Assembly (NCBI GenBank): GCA_038245725.1
Contig: JBBRSD010000011.1
Location: forward strand, 1-64,000
Reading direction: 5' to 3'
Length of the DNA: 64,000 nt
From: JBBRSD01 sp038245725
Lineage (GTDB): Bacteria; Actinomycetota; Coriobacteriia; Anaerosomatales; JAAXUF01
Both the position numbers and the translations under genes were made by a program. This document shows positions 55,081 through 63,750 of the stretch, piece after piece; positions within the stretch are counted from its first letter, which is position 1; each line of letters begins with the position of its first letter. The notes below the pieces were generated by a model, which had not been told where the DNA came from, made no database searches, and saw nothing but the letters and a program-made list of their open reading frames with translations.

Positions 55081-55400
55081 GACGGCCTCCTTGTCCCTTG
55101 TCGGTCGGACTGGGCTCGCGGTCCATCGTGGGCGCGCCCCATGTTCAAACAGTGCAGCCTCTGCGCGAGGCCGTGCCACATAGTAAGCACGCTTGTAGCT
55201 GTCACCTGCATGAAAGTCGGGTAGACGGCGCGAATGTCTCGGCTAACGGTGGAAAGAGGCGACCGGCTCCGACAAGGACTCGAGCGAACTCAGCCGCAGC
55301 GGCGACCTCGCATCTGAACACGAATGCCAACGTACGGAGCGCGCGATCACCCGGGTATGATCGCGTTCGCCGGGACGACCGACGAAGTATGTAACAGATG
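55081..55400. other. Gene-free stretch upstream of acs
   Basis: No coding frame with support. A perfect 8-bp palindromic hairpin (CGCGATCA/TGATCGCG with an 8-nt loop) lies at 55342-55365 and could be an operator. The acs promoter must lie in this stretch, but I cannot assign its boxes with confidence. Confidence 0.45.
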
Positions 55401-55430
55401 TTGCAGACGCGTGTTCTTTCGGTGTATGGT
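55401..55430 (+). promoter_or_regulatory. Promoter-like boxes ahead of the structured RNA
   Basis: TTGCAG at 55401-55406 and TATGGT at 55425-55430 with an 18-bp spacer, each four of six matches to sigma-70 consensus. A transcript would start near 55437 and run through the three-way junction to the hairpin at 55597-55626. Confidence 0.4.
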
Positions 55431-55436
55431 CAGTCC

Positions 55437-55630
55437 AACACAGTTTCCCTTCCCCACGCACGACGCCGCTTCCGGGGGATCCGGACGGCACAAACCGGCA
55501 AGGGCACATCGCGACCGGCATCGCGATTCGACGGTTCTTCAGGCAGACCGTCGGTGCCCACAGAGGACTCAGGGGTAATACCGGGGGAAGGATTAAGGAA
55601 GCCTCGGCCCGAAGGCCGGGGCTTCCGGCT
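55437..55630 (+). ncRNA. Candidate structured RNA with a three-way junction and terminator
   Basis: Pairings read from the sequence: P1 55502-55507 with 55554-55559 (6 bp); P2 55508-55514 with 55521-55527 (7 bp, 6-nt loop); P3 55529-55535 with 55547-55553 (7 bp, 11-nt loop). Only one base (55528) is unpaired in the junction. An outer helix, 468-473 with 597-602 and 479-482 with 590-593 (last three digits), uses the same bases as the left arm of the terminator, as in riboswitches. No + strand gene follows. Strand choice rests on the promoter-like boxes. No known family recognised. Confidence 0.5.
55597..55626. terminator. Strong bidirectional terminator hairpin
   Basis: GGAAGCCTCGGCC pairs with GGCCGGGGCTTCC (13 bp, one G-T) around a 4-nt loop. 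It can end the RACE-protein transcript (minus) and the candidate RNA (plus). Confidence 0.7.
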
Positions 55631-55686
55631 TTCCAGATGCGGCGGTTCACGTACGGGGCATGCGCCGCGACTCGTCCCGGTAAGGG

Positions 55687-57258
55687 TCAGCCCGCATACC
55701 TCGCGAACTCCATCGCCGCGATGAACGCCTTGTTGAAGCCCGGCTCCAGCGCGAGCTCGACATGCACCGCATCCTTCGATGTGGCTTCAGCCAGCTGCAG
55801 GATTCCTGGATTCAGCGCGACAGCGCCCGCGCCGTCGAGAGCAGCGTTGCCCACCTTGTGAGTTCGCAGCGCGACCCGTTCCGGGATGACGCCAAGATCC
55901 ACGAGATCCTGCGGTTCCAGAGCGGTACCGAAAGCTCCGGCGATCAGCAGACGGTCGAGCTTCTTCGCACGTATCTTCCCGGCATGAAGCACCGCTTCGA
56001 TACCCACACGGACCGCAGCCTTGGCGAGCTGGAGAGCGCGGACGTCGAGCTGCGTGAGTGCGAGGTCGTCGTGCTCTGCCTCCCCCAATCTCACTGTGAC
56101 CACGCCGTCACCACGTGTCGCGAACCGCGCGTTGAGCGGCCCATCCGAATCGAGGCGGCCGCTGCTGTCGATGTGTCCGCACCGCAGAAGTTCCGCGACC
56201 GCCGAGACAAGCCCCGAGCCCGAGAACCAGCGTGGAGCGCTATCGCCGATGGAGTGAACGGCAATCGAGCCATCCTCTGCGATTTTGACCTTGGTGACCG
56301 CACCATCCACGGCCGGACCGCCGCACGAAATGCCTCCCCCTTCGAACGCCGGACCGGCTGCGGCCGAGGTCACGATCAGTCGATTCTTCGCCGCAAGCAC
56401 GATCTCGGCGTTCGTTCCGAAGTCCACGAGCATCACCGGCTCCGCCGCCTCGATGAGACCCGCAGACAGCGTAGCCGCTAACGCGTCGCCGCCCACGAAG
56501 CCAGCTATCGGCGGCAGGATGATCATCTCGGCACACGTGCCAAACGCACCGCGCACGGATGAGTCGTGCGGTAAGTCCCTCGCATACATCGGCGGGGTGA
56601 AAGGGTGTCGTGCCAGCGAAGAAACGTCGGAACCGGCCAACAGAGCGGACATGGCGCTGTTGCCCGCGATGACCAGACTCTCGACGTCGCGCACGTCACA
56701 ACCAGCCGCCGTAACGGCGGCCCGCACTGCCGCAATCACCGATTCGTCGGCAAGCCCCCGGAGTTCCGCGGCATGACCGTCCAAAGCTGCGCTAATCCGT
56801 GTGAGGACGTCGGCGCCGAAACTCTGTTGCGCATTCGGAACACTCCCGCGGCCGAGTTCTCGGCCGGTTTCGGGGTCGATCAGGACCGCTGCAACGGAGG
56901 TGGTCCCCAAGTCGACCCCTGCAACGGCAGGCGGACACTCACCGGTTCGCATAAAGCCGCTGACCTCCCGTCGCGTGACGACGAAAGGTCGAATCGTCAC
57001 TGGGTACGCCACGCGAGCGCGGCACGCGAGCCGCACTCCCTCCGGCGCGTTTTGCAGGCCAGTGCGCTCATGGTCTGACGGCGCGGCAAGCTCACCGGAA
57101 ACGACGCGAACACCACACGCGCCGCACACGCCCCGCCCACCGCAGGGTGCGGGCAGAACAATCCCAGCGAGCCGGGCGGCCTCCAGCACCGTCGTTCCCA
57201 GCTCGACCCACACGGTGATACCGGCAGGTTCGAACGTTATCGGCGCTCGCGCGTCCAT
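55687..57258 (-). CDS. RACE-type protein: [2Fe-2S] ferredoxin + ASKHA (DUF4445) domain
   Basis: A 523-residue protein. The N-terminal [2Fe-2S] ferredoxin domain has Cys39, Cys45, Cys48 and Cys79. The rest is an ASKHA-fold ATPase with AGVDLGTTSVAAVL, LVDFGTNAEIVL and LLIAGAFG. This is the architecture of RamA/RACE proteins, which use ATP to reduce Co(II) corrinoid proteins back to Co(I) for methyl transfer. No corrinoid protein or methyltransferase is nearby. It follows the HIT gene by 6 bp. Partner unknown. Confidence 0.88.
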   Translation of the reverse strand: MDARAPITFEPAGITVWVELGTTVLEAARLAGIVLPAPCGGRGVCGACGVRVVSGELAAPSDHERTGLQNAPEGVRLACRARVAYPVTIRPFVVTRREVSGFMRTGECPPAVAGVDLGTTSVAAVLIDPETGRELGRGSVPNAQQSFGADVLTRISAALDGHAAELRGLADESVIAAVRAAVTAAGCDVRDVESLVIAGNSAMSALLAGSDVSSLARHPFTPPMYARDLPHDSSVRGAFGTCAEMIILPPIAGFVGGDALAATLSAGLIEAAEPVMLVDFGTNAEIVLAAKNRLIVTSAAAGPAFEGGGISCGGPAVDGAVTKVKIAEDGSIAVHSIGDSAPRWFSGSGLVSAVAELLRCGHIDSSGRLDSDGPLNARFATRGDGVVTVRLGEAEHDDLALTQLDVRALQLAKAAVRVGIEAVLHAGKIRAKKLDRLLIAGAFGTALEPQDLVDLGVIPERVALRTHKVGNAALDGAGAVALNPGILQLAEATSKDAVHVELALEPGFNKAFIAAMEFARYAG

Positions 57259-57264
57259 GATCGC

Positions 57265-57618
57265 TTACTCGTCGGCGAACAAGACCATGCCGTGAGCCAT
57301 AGGCCGTGCGCCCATGACGTGGACATGGAGATGCTGCACGGTCTGGTTTGCGTCGGGGCCGTTGTTCACGATGATGCGGTAGCCAGTGTCCATGACGCCC
57401 TTGGTCCGAGCAACGCTCTTCACCGCGCCACAGATCGCGACGAGATCCTCGGGTTGCACGTCGTCGTTCAAGCTCGTGTAGTGCGTCTTGGGGATGACCA
57501 AGGTATGCACGGGGGCCTGAGGATTCGCGTCGTCGAAAGCGAGAACGCGGTCGTCTTCGTAAACAACGGCTGCAGGAATCTCTCCCCGAACGATCTTGCA
57601 GAAGATGCAGTCATCCAT
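57265..57618 (-). CDS. Histidine-triad (HIT) nucleotide-binding protein
   Basis: A 117-residue HINT-type protein. The N-terminal zinc-like CIFCKIVRGEIP and the triad HLHVHVMG are intact. Family members hydrolyse AMP-lysine or other adenosine 5'-phosphoramidates. It lies between xseB and the RACE gene on the same strand. Confidence 0.95.
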   Translation of the reverse strand: MDDCIFCKIVRGEIPAAVVYEDDRVLAFDDANPQAPVHTLVIPKTHYTSLNDDVQPEDLVAICGAVKSVARTKGVMDTGYRIIVNNGPDANQTVQHLHVHVMGARPMAHGMVLFADE

Positions 57619-57665
57619 TCCGTGAAGTCCTTTCCTTGGGCTGGAAGCATTCTGGGGATTCGATC

Positions 57666-57959
57666 TCAGAACGGGATCTCGACTTCAGCTGACGCTCCAC
57701 CGGCCGAAGCCGGGGTGGCCGGCGTGTCTTCAACGCCCGATTCTGACTCGAGCTCGCCGATAAGCATCGTTACCTTCTGCTGCGCGTCGCTCAGCTTGCT
57801 CTGCAGCGCGCGCACGAGAGCGACGCCCCGCTCGTACCGTGCGAGGCTGTCCTCAAGTTCAAGCTCACCGCTCTCGAGAGCCGTAACTACCGCATCGAGC
57901 TCTGCCAACGCATCACCAAAGGTGACCTCTTCTGCGGCGCCGCACGTGGAATCGCTCAT
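57666..57959 (-). CDS. xseB: Exodeoxyribonuclease VII small subunit
   Basis: A 97-residue XseB. The family block FGDALAELDAVVTALESGELELEDSLARYERG, here quoted by its ends FGDALAEL and LARYERG (residues about 14-46), is clear. It pairs with XseA to degrade single-stranded DNA. ATG overlaps the xseA stop by 4 bp. Confidence 0.95.
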   Translation of the reverse strand: MSDSTCGAAEEVTFGDALAELDAVVTALESGELELEDSLARYERGVALVRALQSKLSDAQQKVTMLIGELESESGVEDTPATPASAGGASAEVEIPF

Positions 57960-59227
57960 CGTTCCTCCTCCTCGACACCTGTCACCGTCGCGACGATGTG
58001 GCCATCGGTCACCCGAACGCGCATCTGATCCTCTGGGGCGACCTGACGGACTGATTTCACGACGGTCCCACCGTCAGCGGCATACGCCACGGCGTACCCT
58101 CTCGCGATGACCTTGAGCGGCGAGAGGTCCTCAAGTCGTGCGGCAAGCATCCCATGCCTGGCCTGAGGCCGCTGGGTGAGTCTCGGGCCGAGCCGGAGCA
58201 CCCGGTCGCGCAGGTAGCGAACGCGAACGGCATCTCGATTGAGCCGCTCCGGGATCGCGCGCGCCAAACGCGCCGACGCGTAGTCGAGCCGTTGGGACAC
58301 CGGACCGAGAACGGCGTGCGGGTCGCGTAGCACCGGCCGCTCCGCGAGTCTGCTGACACGCTGGGCCGCCGAGCGCACATGGTTCTGTAAGGCCCGCGCC
58401 AAGGCTCGGCTCTCCCGCACGAGCGCCTTGTCGAGTTCGTCCATCGACGGAGCCGCGCTCTCCGCAGCGGCCGTAGGCGTCGAGGCCCGAACGTCGGCGA
58501 TCATGTCGGCGATCGAGTTGTCCGGCTCGTGTCCGATGCCCGTCACAACTGGAATCGAGCAAGCGGCAACCGCACGCGCGACCTCCTCGGAGTTGAACGG
58601 CATAAGGTCCTCGTACGAGCCTCCGCCCCTGACGAGTAGTACGACATCGGCAGCACTTGCGCACGCCGCCCGAAGGCCTTCCGCAATCGCGGCGGGCGCG
58701 CCCTCGCCCTCGACCGTCACGCCCGCGATGAGCAACTCGGCCAGTGGGTAGCGGCGGCGCAACGTGCGCAACACGTCGTGGATCGCCTTGCCTCGTGGAG
58801 ATGTCACGACCGCGATTCGCTGCGGGAACCGTGGTAGTGACTTCTTGCGTTCTGGCCGCATCAGCCCCTCTGTCTCAAGCTTGCGTGCGAGGGTGGCGAC
58901 CTGGAGCCGGAGGTTGCCCTCGCCCGCAAGGGTGAGGCTGCGCACAGAGAACTGCATCCGACCCTTTGGAACGTACGCCGAGAAGTTGCCTGCGAGCTCG
59001 ACAAGCATTCCGCAGCGCAGTTCGACTCCACTCGCAATGTAGGAGTCCCGCCACATCAGGCACGGCATGGAAGCGCCGGCGTCCGAGACGGTGAAGTACG
59101 CCGCCTTGTAGCCAGGCTTGTCGTTGAATTCGGAGACCTCGCCGACGACCCGCACGCGCACGCTCTCAAGCGCGCACTTCGCACTGCCCATCGCTTCGGT
59201 CACCGTCATCGCACGCGAATCGGCCAC
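57956..59227 (-). CDS. xseA: Exodeoxyribonuclease VII large subunit
   Basis: A 423-residue XseA. An N-terminal OB-fold (about residues 12-110, VRVVGEVSEFND) is followed by the catalytic region with VTSPRGKAIHDVL, VRGGGSYEDLMPFN and TGIGHEPDNSIADMIADV. A C-terminal coiled coil completes the protein. The start is GTG with GGGAGGAC before it. Confidence 0.96.
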   Translation of the reverse strand: MADSRAMTVTEAMGSAKCALESVRVRVVGEVSEFNDKPGYKAAYFTVSDAGASMPCLMWRDSYIASGVELRCGMLVELAGNFSAYVPKGRMQFSVRSLTLAGEGNLRLQVATLARKLETEGLMRPERKKSLPRFPQRIAVVTSPRGKAIHDVLRTLRRRYPLAELLIAGVTVEGEGAPAAIAEGLRAACASAADVVLLVRGGGSYEDLMPFNSEEVARAVAACSIPVVTGIGHEPDNSIADMIADVRASTPTAAAESAAPSMDELDKALVRESRALARALQNHVRSAAQRVSRLAERPVLRDPHAVLGPVSQRLDYASARLARAIPERLNRDAVRVRYLRDRVLRLGPRLTQRPQARHGMLAARLEDLSPLKVIARGYAVAYAADGGTVVKSVRQVAPEDQMRVRVTDGHIVATVTGVEEEER

Positions 59228-59320
59228 AGTCCTCCCTCGTTGGAGGCCATTCTAGCAGCCGCCCCCGACAAGAACAGACGACTGACGCCCTCTCGCGACG
59301 AAGGAAGCGAGGCGCTGCAA

Positions 59321-60484
59321 CTACTCTGCCGGCTGCGCCTCGCCACAACTATCGATCACCAACGTGGCATCGCGAAGACGCAAGACCAGCTCGCCGTCGA
59401 GAAGCTTGACCAGCTCGCGACCGACCATCTTGCTGCGCCACCCCTCCAGAAGCGGGCTGGCTTCGCGTTCGCCGCTCGCGAGCCGCTCGAGGTCTTCGCG
59501 CGACGCGAGCAGAGGCATGGCGACGCCGTGCTCCCGGGCGCGAGCCCGCACGATAGCCACCATGAGATCGACCGCGCCATCGACGTCTCCCTGGGGCCTG
59601 CGCTTCTTCGTGAGCGTGGGCAGTTCGGCCTCGGCCACCGCGAGTCCACGCGAAACTGCCTCCGCGATCCCGCGCTGAGCACCCTTGCCTGCTTTCTCGG
59701 AGACTCCGCGAATCGCTGCGACGTCGGCCGCAGTCGCTGGGGCGCGGCGCGCGATCTCGACGATGCTCTCGTCGCCCAGAATCCAACGTTTCGGCACGTC
59801 TCGGCGCTGCGCTTCCAGCTCGCGCCACGCTGCGACCTCGCGGGCTACGGCGAGCTGGCGCTTGTTCAGCGACGCGACACGCTTGACCCGCCGCCACTGC
59901 TCCTCGGGAACCGACTCGTACGTCGCTGGATCCTCAAGTCGCGAGAAGTCCGCTCGCAACCATTCCATACGCGACTCGCGCTCGAGCTCTTCGCTGAGCC
60001 TTCGGTATACCTCCGGCAGGTAGCGCACATCGTTGACGGCGTACTCCACCTGGGTGTCCGACAGCGGCCGTCGGCCCCAATCGGTGTAGGTGTCGCCTTT
60101 GTCGAGCACAACACCCAGCATCTCCTTAACGAGCGCCCCATACCCCACTTGCTGCTGGAACCCGGCGAGTGTCGCGGCGACCTGCGTATCGAAGACGGGC
60201 GCTGTAGCGACTCCGCATTCGCGGTAGAAGATCTCGAGATCCTGCGAACCTGCGTGGAATATCTTCACGACAGACTCGTCGGTGAGAAGATCACAAAGCG
60301 GCGAGAGATCTTCGCACGCAAGTGGATCGACGAGCGCATGGATGTCATCGGTTCCGAGCTGGATCAGACACAGCCGAGCATAATAGGTCCGCTCACGCAT
60401 GAACTCAGTGTCGATAGCCACGGCGGGCGCTTCACGCAGGCGAGAGACGAGATCTCGCAACGTTGCGGTATCGGTAACGTACAC
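59321..60484 (-). CDS. rnd: Ribonuclease D family 3'-5' exonuclease
   Basis: A 387-residue DEDD exonuclease with two HRDC domains. Catalytic acids are in IDTEFMRE, HAGSQDLE and YAVNDVRYL, the DEDDy pattern. HRDC domains cover about residues 195-275 and 290-370. It trims tRNA and other stable RNA 3' ends. I prefer GTG at 60484 (AGGAG ten bases upstream); an in-frame ATG at 60526 would add 14 residues. Confidence 0.94.
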   Translation of the reverse strand: MYVTDTATLRDLVSRLREAPAVAIDTEFMRERTYYARLCLIQLGTDDIHALVDPLACEDLSPLCDLLTDESVVKIFHAGSQDLEIFYRECGVATAPVFDTQVAATLAGFQQQVGYGALVKEMLGVVLDKGDTYTDWGRRPLSDTQVEYAVNDVRYLPEVYRRLSEELERESRMEWLRADFSRLEDPATYESVPEEQWRRVKRVASLNKRQLAVAREVAAWRELEAQRRDVPKRWILGDESIVEIARRAPATAADVAAIRGVSEKAGKGAQRGIAEAVSRGLAVAEAELPTLTKKRRPQGDVDGAVDLMVAIVRARAREHGVAMPLLASREDLERLASGEREASPLLEGWRSKMVGRELVKLLDGELVLRLRDATLVIDSCGEAQPAE

Positions 60485-60631
60485 GGAGATGGAGCTCCTT
60501 CCGGTGGGAGGGCGACTGCGGCTCATGCAGTTCGCAGCACTTTGAGCCGATTCGGTTACCCTGCTTGAAAGGGTACCACCATTTACCGGTCTAGGAGGGC
60601 TTAGACTGACCAGCTCGAGGAGGCAGTTGCG

Positions 60632-61558
60632 GTGCGCACGCTTGTGATCGTCAACAACCGCTCCGGGAGCGGAGATGCGGGGCTCTACGACTACGTCCGC
60701 GCGCTCGGCGAGTTGACCGCCGAGGTCGACCTGCGCTTCTATGACGGCAGCCGCTCCTTCGCGACGCTTCTCGGCGATGCGAGCCAGTTCGACAGGGTCG
60801 TCGCAGCTGGTGGCGACGGCACCGTCTCGGCGGTCAGCTACGCACTGAGGGGAAGCGGCATCCCGATCCTGCCCTACCCCGCCGGAACCGCCAATCTCCT
60901 GGCGATGAATCTCGGCATCTACTACGAGCCGCGCGCGCTCGCCGAGACAACCGTCTCCGGCGTACCCGTTCGCTTCGACATGGGAGAGATCTGCGGCCTC
61001 GCCGAGAACGACGTCGCCGGGACATCAGTCGGATTCACCGTCATCGCCGGTGCGGGCTACGACGCCTCGCTCATCCAGTCGGCCGCGCCGATGAAATCGT
61101 CGATGGGCGCCGCCGCGTACCTGCTCGGAGCGCTCGGCAACCCGTCCCCCACCATCGCGAAGTTCGACATTACTTTGGACGGCACTCGTGTGGAGACGAG
61201 CGGGATTGCGGTGCTCGTCGCCAACTTCGGCCGGCTTCAGTTCGACATCGAAGTCACCCGGGGAGCTGATCCGCGCGACGGGCTCTTCGATGTCGCAGTG
61301 CTTCGCTCCAGAAACATAGCCGAGCTCTTGCCCGCCGTCGTCGCGGGCATCTTCGACCGGGCCGGCGATCGCGACGGGATACCCGGAATCGATGTCTACA
61401 CTGCGGCACGTGTGAGCGTCACCTCCGATCCCGCGCTGAGAATCCAGTACGACGGCGACGCCGCGGAAGCGTTCACGCCGTTCACGGCCACGGTGCTGCC
61501 CAGAGCGACGACGTTTCTACTGCCGCACAACTCACCCTACGCAGCGTTCGGAGAGTAG
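60632..61558 (+). CDS. Diacylglycerol/sphingosine kinase-like protein (second copy)
   Basis: A 308-residue DAGK_cat-fold protein. The motif VVAAGGDGTVSAVSYAL and the substrate-loop LPYPAGTANLLAMNLG are present; the PAGTAN variant differs from the PTGSGND of the other copy at 32346, so the substrates probably differ. GTG at 60632 has GAGGAGG upstream. It is divergent from rnd. Confidence 0.88.
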   Translation: MRTLVIVNNRSGSGDAGLYDYVRALGELTAEVDLRFYDGSRSFATLLGDASQFDRVVAAGGDGTVSAVSYALRGSGIPILPYPAGTANLLAMNLGIYYEPRALAETTVSGVPVRFDMGEICGLAENDVAGTSVGFTVIAGAGYDASLIQSAAPMKSSMGAAAYLLGALGNPSPTIAKFDITLDGTRVETSGIAVLVANFGRLQFDIEVTRGADPRDGLFDVAVLRSRNIAELLPAVVAGIFDRAGDRDGIPGIDVYTAARVSVTSDPALRIQYDGDAAEAFTPFTATVLPRATTFLLPHNSPYAAFGE

Positions 61559-61662
61559 CCTCGCCAGGCGGCTACGCGCCGGGGTCACGCGGCATCTTCT
61601 ATCTCTTGCGCGACGGCTACGGGTATCCTCACGCTGTACGCCCCGCATACGAAAGGTCGCCC

Positions 61663-62415
61663 ATGAACTCGCGCCGATCCGATATGGCCCTTCTCGTTGC
61701 GCTCATCGCGGGCGGCATCGCGCTGTACGTCGTTCGTTGGCAACTCTTCCCGGGAGCGCTCCTGCACAACGAGATGTGGCGCTTCCTCGTGGGCGACGTC
61801 GCGTTCCTGTTCCTGCAGGTCGCCATCGTCTCTTTCGTGGTGGACCGGCTGCTGCGCAACCGTGAGCGGCAGGTGATGCGGCGCAAGCTCAACATGGTGA
61901 TCGGGGCGTTCTTCAGCGAGGTCGGGACCGAACTTCTCGGCAGGATCGCTGTTGCCGACGCAACGCTGGACGCCGTGAGAGCAGACCTTGTCCCTCAACA
62001 AGAGTGGACCGCCGCCGATTACGGAAGGGCGAAAGCCGCGCTCAGGGCACACGAACCGCAGATCGACGTCACTGTCTGCGACCTGAACGAGCTCAAAGAG
62101 ATGCTCGATAGGGAGAAGTCGTTCGTGCTCGGGCTCCTCGGGAACCAAGCTTTGCTGGAGCACCAGGAGTTCAGCGAGCTGCTCTGGGCGGTCACGCATC
62201 TGTCCGAGGAGCTCACTGTCCGCGTCTCGCTCGACGACATTCCGACGCCTGACGCCATCCACATCACTGGGGACGTGAAGCGAGTGTTCACGCTGCTCGT
62301 GCATGAGTGGCTCGGGTACCTCCGGCATTTGCAACTCCAGTACCCGTACCTGTTCTCACTCGCGGTGCGTACCAACCCGCTCGATCCGGCTGCACGCGCC
62401 GAGGTCACGTCGTAG
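61663..62415 (+). CDS. Unknown protein with two N-terminal transmembrane helices
   Basis: A 250-residue protein I do not recognise. Two hydrophobic segments (about residues 6-24 and 38-58) are followed by a basic stretch (RLLRNRERQVMRRKLN) and a helical cytoplasmic domain of about 190 residues without motifs I know. ATG at 61663 has AAGG upstream; a longer frame starts at 61606. It is tail-to-tail with the S1 protease gene (6-bp gap). Confidence 0.7.
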   Translation: MNSRRSDMALLVALIAGGIALYVVRWQLFPGALLHNEMWRFLVGDVAFLFLQVAIVSFVVDRLLRNRERQVMRRKLNMVIGAFFSEVGTELLGRIAVADATLDAVRADLVPQQEWTAADYGRAKAALRAHEPQIDVTVCDLNELKEMLDREKSFVLGLLGNQALLEHQEFSELLWAVTHLSEELTVRVSLDDIPTPDAIHITGDVKRVFTLLVHEWLGYLRHLQLQYPYLFSLAVRTNPLDPAARAEVTS

Positions 62416-62421
62416 CAAACG

Positions 62422-63234
62422 CTAGCCGAGGTTGTATCGCACTTCGGCGGAGTCGAGCATCGCCCTGACCTCGTCCACGTGACTCGCCGCACCGACGTTG
62501 AGGAACTGCCGCTCGGTGACGGGACCCTCATCGGTCGCGTACTGCGCATCGAACCCAAGGTCGATATGCTCGGTATGTGACTGCACTCCGCAGAGCCGCC
62601 CGCCGACGTCGAGCAACGGACCGCCGCTCTGGCCACGCAATCCTGGAGTGGACGTCTCGATGAACACCGCCGATGCGTCGCCATCCTCAGCGAAGCGGCG
62701 ATTGAAGCGCGCGACGACACCGTCGAGTACGAAGCGGGGAACCGGGAACGCGTGCTCCTCGAGCACGAACTCGCCGCGGTCCTCAGCGAACGTGGCCGGA
62801 ACGTCGCAGAACGGGAAACCAAGCCGACAGACAGACATCCCCTGGTCGATCGGCTCAGCATATGTGTCGCGCAGTACCGGGAAGCCGGTGATCGACATGG
62901 CGTCGAACGGCTCCAGCCGGCACACCGCAACGTCGGCGACGCGATTCACATGCGCCTCGACGAGCCTGGGTTTGGTCTCCGAGAACCCCGGAAGCGCCCA
63001 CAGCTCGACGTGGGCGACGATGCCGTCGGCGCAAGTTTCACCGTCTGCAGCTTGGGTCTCGTGCTCTCGACCGACGATTTCGTCGATGACGTGCGCCGAC
63101 GTGAGAATCCAGCCATCGGAGTTCACCACGATGAAGGCCCCCATCGTCGTGAAGACAGTGCCGCCTCTACGACGACGCAATCCGACGTATGGGTTCGTGA
63201 AGGCCGTTGCGACTCGAACCGCGCCAGTGAACAT
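62422..63234 (-). CDS. Trypsin-like (S1) serine protease without signal peptide
   Basis: A 270-residue protease-like protein. A complete catalytic triad can be placed: His48 (TSAHVID), Asp101 (VADVAV) and Ser203 (GLRGQSGGPLLD). It lacks a signal peptide, TM helix and PDZ domain, unlike DegP/HtrA. ATG at 63234 has GGAG upstream and starts at the protease domain; the longer open frame upstream crosses the tRNA-Val terminator and fragment and is rejected. Target unknown. Confidence 0.82.
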   Translation of the reverse strand: MFTGAVRVATAFTNPYVGLRRRRGGTVFTTMGAFIVVNSDGWILTSAHVIDEIVGREHETQAADGETCADGIVAHVELWALPGFSETKPRLVEAHVNRVADVAVCRLEPFDAMSITGFPVLRDTYAEPIDQGMSVCRLGFPFCDVPATFAEDRGEFVLEEHAFPVPRFVLDGVVARFNRRFAEDGDASAVFIETSTPGLRGQSGGPLLDVGGRLCGVQSHTEHIDLGFDAQYATDEGPVTERQFLNVGAASHVDEVRAMLDSAEVRYNLG

Positions 63235-63334
63235 GTTGCTCCTCGGACTGGATACTCGTGCGACCGACAACTCCACGCACGGCAGTCGTGACTCTCTCTC
63301 GCATCGTAGCAAAGAGCTCCACGTCACTCGAAAC

Positions 63335-63377
63335 AAAAACGCCCCTGTGAGATCTCCATCGAGAACTCGCAGGGGCG
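63335..63377 (-). terminator. Terminator of the former tRNA-Val gene
   Basis: On the minus strand CGCCCCTGCGAG pairs with CTCACAGGGGCG, followed by TTTTTGTTT. It starts 13 bp past the CCA end of the tRNA-Val fragment, where a tRNA terminator belongs. Confidence 0.8.
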
Positions 63378-63389
63378 CTTCATATCCAA

Positions 63390-63436
63390 TGGTGGGCGAT
63401 AGAGGATTTGAACCTCTGACCCCTTCCGTGTCAACG
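63390..63436 (-). other. Attachment site: 3' half of tRNA-Val (GAC)
   Basis: The minus strand reads the anticodon loop TTGACAC (anticodon GAC at 63430-63432), 3' anticodon arm, variable loop, T-arm AGAGGTTCAAATCCTCT, acceptor ATCGCCC, A and CCA. Upstream of the loop the D-arm, 5' anticodon arm and 5' acceptor are missing. This is the duplicated 3' end that tyrosine recombinases leave at one border of an integrated element. Confidence 0.85.
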
Positions 63437-63750
63437 TACGGCGCGCTGTGCGTGACCGTTCGCCATGGTCGCGTCTCCGCAGGTAACGGGCTCGTTGCGA
63501 CATCGGCGCACCCCCGCGAACACCCGCGAATTGGCACGCGTTGCTACACGCGTTGCTACATCGGCCTCCCTCAAGCCCTCGCGGCGATAGCACGAATCCC
63601 GAGTCCACAAAGAGCGCACGCTCCCCCTCGTGCCCTCCTCGAACTCAAAGTCAGGATGCGGAAAGAGGTTCGTGCAAACTTGTGAGCGCAGAGCGAAGTC
63701 ACTGCCGCCAACGTGTGGTCGGGCAGCGAACGCGAAGGGGACGATGGGCG

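Noticed and set aside
55440..55630. TPP or cobalamin riboswitch in the gap upstream of acs
   Set aside because: A short TAATACC-like resemblance to the TPP element and a GGGAAGG-like run exist, but the conserved cores (CTGAGA, B12 box) are missing.
63390..63470. Complete tRNA-Val gene
   Set aside because: Only the 3' half pairs; upstream of the anticodon loop there is no 5' anticodon arm, D-arm or acceptor partner.
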